Below, one piece after another: positions 12,343 to 24,300 of a DNA stretch of 64,000 nucleotides (the first letter of the stretch is position 1; each line of letters starts with the position of its first letter). Made by a program: the position numbers and the translations under genes. The notes under the pieces were generated by a model that was given only the letters and a program-made list of their open reading frames with translations, did not search any database and was not told the origin of the DNA. The stretch spans positions 13,049,783 to 13,113,782 of the forward strand of contig OY855914.1 of assembly GCA_963693305.1 (NCBI GenBank). Direction: 5' to 3'. Source of the stretch: Meandrina meandrites. Lineage: Eukaryota > Cnidaria > Anthozoa > Scleractinia > Meandrinidae.

Positions 12343-15300
12343 TCAGAAATCATTCACATCACCAACATGTTCACAAATGTCATCATAATCCGCAGTTATA
12401 ATGTTCTTGTCCAGCACTAGTTGAATAACAGCACTGTACTTGGAAGTATCACGCTTTAACAACATGCCAAGCTATATTTAGAAAAGAAGACAATCAGAAC
12501 AAGAATTAATTTTCAACAGTGATCAACAAGTCTTCTTCCAACAATATCAACAAACTGTCAAGACTAAAGAAAATCATTTGCGTGATGATACTGTCTTGGG
12601 GAATGCTTAGGAATTCTTGCTAACTGTTGCGGCCGAGTTTTCCTACCTAAAATATAGTGGTATTTTTTTCCCTGAACGCTTTAAGGAGGCTCGCAACGGT
12701 CTCCAGCCGCACTGTCCAGCTCTTAAACTTTGATGGGTCAGTACTAAAAAAGCTTTTAATTATCAGTTGCTGCTACAATAATGATATAATTAAAGCAAAT
12801 GTCCAGTCATTGGTGAACAAGTTGTAGTCATTTTCATGACGTCACTGGTTACCATAGCAACAGTTTAACCTGTTAAAACACCCTAAATTTTCCCTTTAAG
12901 TGCTTATAACTCAAAAACGAGTACAGTCACTCCTATTTTCTATTATTGAATAATGATCAGCATGTTAAGATACATCTTTTTGCAAACTTCGCGCGATGAA
13001 AGTTAGCCTCGGTGAGATCTATCTGCGTATGGAAATCCACTAATCCCGCTGACAAGAAGGTACAATAAAGAATTGAAGACCTGGCGAGGCCGGGGGAACG
13101 TTTCGCTCTAATCAAATCGCCAGCTACGCGGGCTAGATGAGGGGTGTGGTGTATGTGGGGAGAGGGGGGGGAGGGTCAGGGAAGAGCAGACAGCTACTCA
13201 CCTGTCCCTTGTGCTGACCGCCAACCACTCGCACATGAGCATCTAGTGTCTTGGGAACAACTGTCTCCAATGCTGACTGTGGTATATCTAAATACACAGA
13301 TTAATAAACAAATAAAAATTACACGGATAAAGATAAATATCTCTCAAACTAGTCAGTTATTTTCTTTACCCGTCCAGGAGACTAATGGCGCTTTCCAACT
13401 TCACGCCTGGTCGCCGGACATGTAAGTTTGTTTCACTGATTTTGTCGTGCTCTTGGAATAGGACTAGGAATTCTCTCGTGGTCATTTCTTACTATTGCAC
13501 TGCGCATCCACTTAAATAAAGTGATTTATTTTATTTATTTTTTTTTTACTGCGCGTAATTAAAATCGTTATTTTCAACCTTTTCTTTGTGTTGCGAATCG
13601 AACAGTAACTTTCTTGCTGCAAAATAAATATAAACCAATTTCTAGTGTTGAATTAGAAACAATCGTCGGAAACGTGAATTTACCAAGCAATCTTAAACAT
13701 CATCACGATGATATTACGAGGAATTATTGCATATAAACGTTTTGTGGCACTGTGCAGTTGTGGTTCACGTTCGCACCACAATGTAGAATTTAGACATTTC
13801 ACGCTGTTGTTCACAGAGGCGAGGTTAGGGTTGCTACAGCTGTGCTAGACTGTAGAATAGCATTCCAGCACTTGGCCAAAAAATGGCTCTACAACTGCAA
13901 TTTTTACTTTGTGTGCAGTGACAGCATGCATAAGCACAGTAAATTGAAATGGGATTGCACTGTTTTAATTGATGTACTTAGGCTAAGCAAAATAAATTTG
14001 CCTACCATCAATCATGACGAAGTCCAAGAATGGTGTTAGCATTTCACTACAGGGACCCAGGCTAGTCCCTGAACCCTCATGAACTCATGAAGAGCTCATG
14101 AACTGGACTATGTCCGCAGAGCTTGTTTGAAATTTGGAACTGTTCTGTATTGCACAAACATGTCAGGCAGTTTTGGTTTTTATTTCGTTCATTCACGATG
14201 AAGTGAAAACATAAGCAAACGCATATGAAATGGCTGTTTACTGTAAATATATTTTTCATTTCTCACAAATAGACTAATTTCCTTACTTTTTATATGCTTC
14301 GCACCCGAACAAAATTGATTTGACAAAATATGACGCATTTCGCCGTTTTCAACACTTGAACCTTTTTTCTTTTTTTCAGAAAAGTTCCAAAAATTTGGTA
14401 AATTAACAAAATACCGATAAAACAACCAGCTTTGAGCAGTGCCAGCAAACTATAACATTTATCTTTGAAGCACTTTTCTTGTTTTTTTTTTGTTCGTTGT
14501 TTTATTATTTTTTCAAATGGTTGTTGTTTGACCGCGGTCGCAGCGTATCTGGCTTGGTTAACAGTGACTCCTCTCAAGTTCTTTAAACTATAATTTTCTC
14601 TGATCAGATAGAACTAGTCTAAGTTTTTCTCTGAATCTCGCTAGTTTAATTCACTCATAACAAGATCATTTGCCAGCAACAGCTGACTCGAGATCCAACC
14701 TTCAAGCAGTCTTCCTTCCTCTGTTTGACAGACACATCTGTCTCTGCTGACCACATCTACAACTTGCACCTTCAACAAAAAAAAGACAATTTCCGCCACA
14801 TTACTTTATTAATTAATTCTAGAACCAAAATATCCAGCACATGGAATTCTTTTCTTCTGTTAAATTCTAAGATTGATTAACTTCTTTGGCAATGGACCAT
14901 GCAATTGATAGAAATATTTTGTATTCTCTTTCCTCTTTGTCAAGGCTGGGTTTGTTCACATGTTAGTGGCTGGGCGCTCAATGAATTTGGAGGATCTGAC
15001 ATGAATGGCTGCAAGACATCAGGTTGCAAAATTCTCTGACTTTTCCCTGGTAACAATAAAATTTCCCTGACCAAATAAATAAAAAGTGTTAGATATAGTA
15101 GAGGTCTCCAGCCTTTATTTCCAAAAACAAAAAAAACAAAAACAAAAAGCGCTGAGATCAATGGTATTGAATCAAGCAGTGTTACAATTTCAATTTTCCT
15201 GGACTTTTCTTCAAAATGCGAATTTTCTCTGACTCAAAATAAAATTCCCTGCCTTTTCCCTGAACTTAAAGAATTTTGTTTTCCTCTGACCATTTATTGA

Positions 15301-18300
15301 CCTGTGGCAACCTTAAAATGGCAATCTACAATGTCTAGGCAAGACAATGCAATGCAATGTCGTGGAGGCAGCATGGCAGTGGTTTAGGGCGCTGGTCTTG
15401 TAATCTGGAGGTCCCGGGTTCAAGCCCTCCGCCCTGCCACTAGCTGGATTTGTTTCACGGTCGTCCCGAGTTCAAATCCTCGGTCACGCTTTGTATATAG
15501 CCAACTGGTCTGCCTCCAGCCAGTTGGGATTTTTAACCAAGTTATGTTCATTTAAAGTCATTTGTTTCCTATGTTTCAGTGGCATGCCTAAACTAGCTAT
15601 CTCGAAGCTAAGTGCATGACCACTATAAACAACATTTACATTTACATTACATTTACAGGTTGTCACGCAAAGCGTTTTCCTCACTGGGGAAGAAGCACTG
15701 CGTGACCACCAAATTAACGGCTGAGAAAGACACTAGCCACTAATGCAGTAAACCAATCAGAAATCAGTGCGCAAGGCGCGGAAAACGCGCGAAATCCAAG
15801 TCACCATTCCTGAATGGTTGAAAACACAACATGTTTGCTGTGGTTGGTTAGAGTATCTTTCACTACCCTTCTGAGCCAATTACAGAGTTAGTAAACGAAA
15901 AATCATTGGGTTGATAATAAAGAGTGTCACCTTTTTGTTGTAATATTTGCCTTTCTTGAAATCCTTGCTGATGATCCTGACTCTTGTTTGTGGATACAGC
16001 CAGCATTTAGCAGGAGTTTCACTTTTCTTGTGTGAACTGGATTTATTCTTGCCATCATCTTTGTCCTTTTTAGAATATTTGCTACTACCATGCTGCTTTT
16101 CACTGCAGTGAACCAAAGAAAACGTCAAAATATTTTAAACATAAATGTAAAACATGTTATATATCTTTATCCTTGATTATTAGATAGTTTCTTGTTTTGT
16201 GTGATTGTGTTACAAATCTCCTCTGGGCCGGATCGGTAGGGTTCAATTTCTCTTGTATAAAGTGGTTTTATTGCTTATGTTTGTGAAGATTGAGATAATT
16301 TGATGCTAAAGGAAACTAAAACAGACTGAAAACCTCACTGAAAAGTTCAAAAACTGAAATCAAAATTCACGCTTATCCTGAATTAGATTAATCATGCTGT
16401 GAACAACCCGGCCCTGGGGATTATTGTCCTGATTTGCCTTGAATTCTCATAACATGATTGCAATCAGTAAGGAGAATTCAAATCTTGAACTTGCAGCTGA
16501 AGGATGATGCCCATAATTATTCAAAAAGTTCACATGATGCCCATATGGTTGGAAAGTCCTTGTTATCCAACATCCGAACATAACAGATATCCTGTGATAT
16601 ACGTAGTGTATAGGTCGCCACGATTCGTACAAAGTCTTGCAAAGCGCTGTATAAGCACAGTTTTTCTAGCTGTAAAATGCATTTCGTTGACAACTTGTTG
16701 AATGATAAAACAATTTTCGGCTCAAGCAGAATATCTTCTGATTTTAGCTAGCAGGATATTTTGTGCGATTTCACAGGATAACTGTTAAATATAGTGCTCA
16801 CTAGTGTTAGTACTTGACTGGAAATTTGCAAATTACTGCCAAAAACTTTCTACAGCTACACTCTTGAAATTTCCTGGCGTTTGTTTTCGAGTGTCACTTC
16901 AGTTTTGACCAAGTCTTGTAAAGATTTGCCTTTTTAATGCAGAATTTCAAAAATGATAACCATTAAAATCAGGGATGAGTGCTTAAATTAAACCTCTGAT
17001 GCAAAATTATGTATAGTGAATTGTTTTTCTGAAAACTTTCAGATGTCATACTGATTTCTGTTTATTTTTTGGCATTGTTTGTGGCAGGGTTTCCAGTATT
17101 TTACAGGCCTTCATCAGACCCTGACTGTCGAGTAACAGCTTTATCTGATTAATACTGCTACTCATGGGCGTAAAACGGTCAAAATGCTGCCAAATATAAC
17201 TGTAATAGAAACAACAATTTTTTTTTTCATTAAAGTAAGAAGTTTTTTTATTCTATCTCACCTTGCACGATCATCATCTCTTGATCTCTTGTGAGCTTTG
17301 GGTTCTTTTTCTAGCCTTTGGCTATTTTCCTTTGCTATGTCTAATAAAAACCCAGGATTTGAGAAAGCAGACATTAACTCGGTGTTTGGAAATGTTTTGA
17401 AACACTCTCTATCATGTTTGATATAATTATTACATAACATTGTAAATCAGTGAACAAAGACTCTGCAAAGTGTGTTTTACTTACAACTGAAAGTAACTTT
17501 CCTTGATGCATTGATCACGATTTTTGTTATGTTGAATGTTCAACGTTAATATAGTATGACAGATTAATTAGACTAGTTTTTTTTCGATATCCACAGATGA
17601 ATCAAGGTCTTGGTTTTTGTGTTATCAGCCTTCGCCAGGTTTGGCTGAAAACATTTGCTTCCACACCTCAACCAATAACTGCTTACCGGTACTATCCACT
17701 GAATAGTACGTCTTACCTTGTCTTGATAAAGTCTTGTATTCAGCATCATCTACTAGTCTTGCGTTAAATTGGTGTAAGGTGATATTCTACAAAGAAAACA
17801 ATTTTTTTTACTCATCTTATCAAAATGCAACTACAATAAGGAGTTATGCACTTGAATTTTAAATACAAGGAAAATCTTGAAAATTTTTGGAATGATTTAT
17901 TAAATAATCCATTTAAATTTAACACCCAAACAATGAAGTCAGAAAAGCTAGGCACTGTTGTTACTCAGATCAACGCTAACCTCTTTACTTAGATGGAGCT
18001 GAACAGTGATTCTTGATGTATCTACATCCACAGCAACGATCTGAAATCCGAAAAAAAGGCCAAGGGAACGGTTATGAGTTTTGGTGGTATACCAATAATA
18101 TTGTTTCTGAGACATCTGGCACAATATCTGTTGCTAATAAAGCAAAGGTATCATGGCACTGTGTGTACAAAAAAACATACAATAGGTGTATTCATTTACT
18201 TCTTGAAAGCAATTTTAATGCAGCAGAAAAGAGGGAAAGGAGAACACAGTTTTACTTGGCTGGGTGTCTGCCAATTAACGCCAATTTAGAAAACTTACTG

Positions 18301-21300
18301 ACATGTTAATTGTGTAGCTGGAACAGTTTCTGACAAGGGGGGGGGGGGGGGGGGTTTGCTGGGACCCTGCAGTGACCAAGCGTGAGGGCCATACTGGGAG
18401 AAGAAGTCTTTCTGGGCCTGTACTAAAACCCGAAACGACGAAATGAAACCACCGAAACGAAACGAGCGAAACGAGCGAAACCGCCGAAACAATTGAAACG
18501 GCTGAAACGAGCGAAGCAAAACAAAATCACCGAAACAAGCAAAACCCATTACCATTATTGAGAGCTAACCGTAAACAGGCTAACCTGAGTGATATTCAGG
18601 CTAACTGGAGTGCCATTCAGGCTAACCGGAGTGTACCTTGCACTCAGGTTAGCCTAAATAGCACTCTGGTTAGCCTGAATATCGCTCAGGTTAGCCTGAA
18701 AAAACGCCCAGGTTAGCCTGTTTACGGTTAGCTCTCAATAAAAGTAATGATTTTCCTTGTTTTGGTGATTTTGTTTCGTTTCGGCAGTTTTGGTGGTTTC
18801 ATTTCGTTGTTTCGGGTTTTAGTACAGGCCGTCTTTCTGATAAAGACAGAGTGAAGTTAGGTCCATAATTATATTCAAGAAAGACAAAGGTTGATCTTCA
18901 CCCAGCATTGTACTATGCTATCTTTGCTGCACTATTGCCCATCTATAAATGCCCCGTACATGGACCGAGACCTGTAAAGAAAAGATCAAGAGCTGATATT
19001 CACCCAGTACAGTCCTGAGCGAGCTTATTTAATAAAAGAATATCATGACACGCAAAGATATCTTATCATTTTTGTCACATTTGCTGACCAGTTTGCCATG
19101 TTTCAATGCTGAATCGAATGAGCCAAAGTTTATCCATATTGAGTTGAAACTTCTTTGGATCTTCCTTTGTAATCTTCAGTAATCTTCAGACATTCAGAAA
19201 AGTTCAGAAAATGTTCGGAAAAGTTTGAATGACCACCGGACAACATTTTCAAAATCTTTGGAAATCTTCAGATATTGGCAGCCCTAAACTTTAGCCAATC
19301 ACAGCATGTGGCTATCTAAACAAGTTGCAGCCATACAATAATATATAATGACTCACCTTTCCACACATATCCAGATGAGCACCTTTCATTATTACCACCC
19401 CTGTGCCAGGCCTGTAATCTAAAATAAATAAATAAATTTTATTTCCAATGCCTACTTTAGTTTGTGCTAATGACAAATCTTGCACAACTTGAAATTCTCA
19501 GTGATGTAGCACTGATCCATTTATTGAATGTGTTTCACATGTAATTATCCTTTCAGTTCCTTCAGTTCCTTCAGTTGTACATCCAGGCAAATAAAGGAGT
19601 TGTTCAAGTTATAATAAGAAACAAGTGCAGGAAATGATTCCTGCGAGGATGTCTGCCATTTGCACATGAGCCATAACAAGGAGAACAAACCATCTGGTTT
19701 ACTTAAGATGGAATTAGATCAACTGAATGCACCCTTAATTAAGAAATAGCACTAGTACTTGTAATGACTGGTTTTAACTGTACATGTATGTCTTTGACAG
19801 TACATGACATGAATTACATCCACAATAATTTATAATGAATTACCTAATGATGTTTCTTGTTGAACTGACTCCCCAACTCCTTTGAAGTGCCTCACACGAC
19901 CATCCTCTTCTTTAATTGGGCCAGACATCTAAGCACAGTCAACAGAACAAATATGCTAGTTTTTAAAGAGACATGAAATTGAAGTGGCTGCTTGAGATAC
20001 AATGTACAGTGTAGGTTGTAGCTTCCCATGTACAGTGGGTGAACTCTCTTCTACTGGCTCTAGAGGATATTAGCATGGAGGGTTGTCTTGTATAATATCT
20101 ATTAACCTGAATTACCCTATTCTGCAGCCTCTGTAACTACTAGCAGCATGTAGCAGCAGCAACTTTACGTTGAACAACAACACCTAACACATGCAACTTG
20201 ACTTAACCTACTTATCAAATAAAAGATGTAGTACAAGTGTATAAAGAAGTACTTGCATAGTTTTACATGAATGTATTCAAAACAATCTTTATCAAAACAG
20301 GAGATTATAACAGGAGTCACTACTGATAACATTGACAACACATTCATTTAATAAAGAACAGTAGAAACAACAACAACAGCAAACATCTTGATTATAATTT
20401 ACAGTATCAAAAGCAATCAACTGATCAAGACAACAACAACAATCCAACATTGAGTTTAAGTTACAGTAGCAGCAAAAACATCTGAACTTGAATCAGCAAT
20501 ATGTGGCAGCAAAATTAATGGAGCAATAACTGCAGCAACCATAGCTGTCAGAAACAACTGTAAATGAGCATATACATACTACCTACATTTTTTGAGGAAG
20601 AGTCGCCTGGTTTGCGTTTCCTTCCTTGTATCATGTCATCAGTGGGAGGTCTTCTTTCTGCTCCTAACCCTAATCCTTTGGATCTTGGAATGTATTCTAT
20701 GGGTTCTGCAAGGCTACAATTAAAGCAAACAAATGAATGAAATGAAAATAATTTAAGTGTAAACTGAAGATGGAACAAATTAATTTGACCAACTAGGTTT
20801 TCTGGATGATGCTAGCAGCAGTTAAAGCTACAGCCTTATTGTTCCATGAGCAATAGCTCTTAAATGAGGTTAAATATATTATTTAACTTAGTTACCGTCT
20901 AGGAGCTAATTGTGGCTGTTCTGTAGTTGTCTGGCGTTAGCTTGGCATTAGCGTGGCGTTGGCATGGCTTGGCGTTTATTAGCGTACTTGGCGGGCGGGC
21001 AATTTTCCTATGGCGGGCAATTTCCTATGCATGCTTACTTCAAATATTTTTTTAGCGTTTTTTCCGCAGTGTTTTCAGTGTTTTTTCCCCAAGTTGTTTC
21101 TCGATTGTTTCTTGTCACATTTGCGTTGGGGGAGAATTGCACAAGCATTCGTCCGTCACGTTTGTTGTCACTTCTGCTGGATCGTTTGTCTGTTGTTTTT
21201 TCCCGTCTTTGCAGTATGTCCAATACGGGTCCTCCGCGATCTACGTTCAATACCTTGTCGGCAGGCTTGTTTTCAACCATTTCTTTGTCGGCCCCTTCCT

Positions 21301-24300
21301 CGTCAGCTGCGGATTCAGTGGTAGTTACGGCAGTTTCGTCGGCAACCCCGGCTTCAAACTATATTGCAGTCGCTGTGGCTCAGGCGCTGCAAAATTCCTT
21401 ACCGGTCTTTGTCGCTGCGCTTCGTGCAGAAAACCACATCGCTTCGGTGACCAGCGCTGCCCCTCTTCCCGCTTCCAGTGCTGTTCCCAGCTCATCTGTG
21501 TCAGGTACGTTGACATTGCCGCCATTCGTGCCTACGTTTTCCACCATGTCTACCATCACCGGCTCTGGCTCGGCCTGCCTTTCGTCGATCACCGCCCCAG
21601 TTATATCGTCACACCTGTCTAGCTGGCCTGTGGGAAGCGAAGGTTTGGCCTCGTCGAGCGAAAAAGCTTTTGTGGTGGGCCCGGGTCATGCGCCTATTCC
21701 GCCAAAATTAGTTAAAAAGATAACGAATGGCGAGTTTGTTGAACTGGCTGACTTACTGTCGGCGAATCTGCGAGCAGTTGATCAGGAGCCCCACACATTT
21801 TTGGATGGCAAGCTTCTGGTCTCAAAAAAGCGACGGCTGGTCGAAATCGCAGACATACTCACCTGGATGGAGGTTTTTACCATCTTTCAAATGGTGCTGT
21901 GTACCTCCCATCCCCACCGATGGCCAGACTTATCTAAATACAAGTTGCTGATTATCCAAACAGCTCGAAAATCACCCGGTCGGGCCTGGCTTGAGTACGA
22001 CCTGGCCTTTCGGAAGGATGCCGCAGCCACTGGAGCAGCTGATTGGTCAAAGATGAACCTGGACCTTTACAACTTCCACTTGTGGTTGCCAGCTCTCCCT
22101 ACCTCATCACCGTCGTCGTCCGTCTCCGCCTCCACATCTGTGGCACCTAATTGGGAAAATAGAGCTCGCCCCCCGCACTGTTCATTGTGGAACAGAGGTT
22201 GATGCCTGTGGCCTTTTGGAAATTGCCGCTCTCGCCACATTTGCAGCTCCTGCAATGGGGATCACCCAAGGGTCCGCTGCCCATTTCAGTCCTCCAGCAC
22301 CGGCCGCTCCCGCTCTCCCTACCCTGGGGCAGGGGGATGCTATTAAAGGAGTCCAACCTCCTGCAACGTTACTTGTACATAGTGTTTATAATGTTCCGGT
22401 TCGCCCTGACCAGCCTTGTGGACTGCCTTGTTCAGGAGCTTCATGTTGTTCTAGTGCAGTTGAGTCATATAACGTGTCTGGGCCTGTTAATCCTTTTTCA
22501 CCTTTGGCACCAGTTCATTCCGTTTCCCCGTTGCGATTGTCTCAGATCCAGGCAGAGTTAGTTGATCACCCCGATCAGGCAGCAGTGGCTTACATTCTCA
22601 ACGGCCTACGTGGCGGTTTTCGTATTGGCTTTGAGCCCTTATCAGTCTCCTTGCAGGCTGCCTACACCAACATGAGCTCTGCTCTCGTTCATCCATCTGT
22701 CATTGATGCTTACCTTGAGACCGAAGTTTCATGCGGTCGAGTTGCTGGCCCTTTCACCATGCCACCGTTTCCTGATTTACACATCAGCCCTTTTGGGGTG
22801 GTCCCCAAAAGCAACCAGCCGGGAAAGTGGCGCTTGATTCTTGACCTTTCATCTCCGGATGGCCACAGTGTTAATGACGGCATCCCTAAGACCCCCTTCT
22901 CCGTCCAGTACGTGACAGTTGATTCCTTTATTGATGGCATCATGGCTCGAGGCTGCGGTACTTTGATGGCAAAGTTTGATGTGGCAAGTGCCTATCGTAA
23001 TGTTGCTATTCATCCCCTGGATCGCCCACTGTTGGGAATGAAGTGGGGAAACAGATACTATGTGGACATGGCTCTCCCTTTTGGGCTTTGGTCAGCACCA
23101 TATATTTTGACAGCTATTGCGGACATGGTCCAGTGGATGCTGACCTCAAACCATGGTGCCGATTTCCTTCGCCACTATTTAGATGATTTTCTCACTTTGG
23201 GTCCACCTGCCTCTTCAGTTTGTCGGTGCAATTTACAGGCCTGTATTTGGCTATGTTCAAGACTTGGTCTCCCCCTTCATCTGGACAAGCTGGAAGGTCC
23301 ATGAACTTGGCTGTCCATCTTGGGAATAGAACTGGATTTAGTCACTCTTCAGGCTAGGCTTCCTGTGGACAAGAGGGACAGAATCATCGCACTACTGGAG
23401 ACATGGGGTGGCAAGAGCTTCTGTAAACGTCGAGAGTTGGAGTCCCTTATTGGCAACCTCCACCATTTGTGCAAGATTGCCCCTCAGGGAAGGACATTCC
23501 TCCGTCGCATGATAAACTTACTCTGCACTTTCAGACGCGATGATCATCCCATTCGTCTAAACCAGGAATTCCGTCTGGACTTGTCTTGGTGGCGCGAACT
23601 GTTTCAAAGGTGGAATGGGCTTAGCTTCTTTCCGATGCCAGAATGGGCCCCCCTTCCGGATTTCCAGGTTTCATCCGATGCAGCAGGCGCTTTGGGTTAC
23701 GGAGCCATCTTAAATAATCAGTGGTTTTACAGTCCATGGTCAGCATCACAGCAATCTTTGTCCATTGCATACAAGGAATTATTCCCCATTGTCGTGGCTG
23801 CATATTTGTGGGGTCCTCAATGGTCTTCGAGGCAGGTCGAGTTCTTTTGTGACAACGAGTCGGTGCTGGCTGTGTTATCTTCTGGTACATCCAGAAACCC
23901 TAACTTAATGATTTTGTTGCGTTACTTAGCATTGTTGGCAGTGCGTCATTCATTTTCCTTTAAGGCCTCATCAGTCCCTGGTAAAGCTAACTCAGTTGCT
24001 GATGCTCTCTCCCGTTTCCAGTTTCAACGATTCCGGCGCCTGGCCCCTCAAGCGGAGCCTGCCCTGACGCCAGTTCCTCCAGATCTCCCAACAGCCCTGC
24101 TCATCACCTGACTGAGAGGTGCCGGTTTTTCCTCACACAGGGTCTCGCTCCGTCTACGCGTAGGGTGTACCTATCGGCTCAGCGGCGCTACATTGCATTC
24201 TGTCGCCAAGATGGCCGTCTTAGTCCTGATGGTGCTCTTCTACCAGCCGACAAGCAGTCACTTATGCGCTTCGCAGCACTGTTGGCAGACAACCTTCACC

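Noticed and set aside
13379..13421. Exon-like plus-strand segment with CAG acceptor and GTAAGT donor
   Set aside because: Good splice signals, but no neighbouring plus-strand exons and it lies in an intron of minus-strand GPKOW.
15362..15440. Functional tRNA-Thr gene
   Set aside because: It has A and B boxes but no closed acceptor stem, and is followed by a second B-box-like segment as in SINEs.
18295..18555. Minus-strand open frame with RSFRSFR-type repeats
   Set aside because: It is a translation of the CGAAAC-rich arm of the Mutator-like foldback and the adjacent G run.
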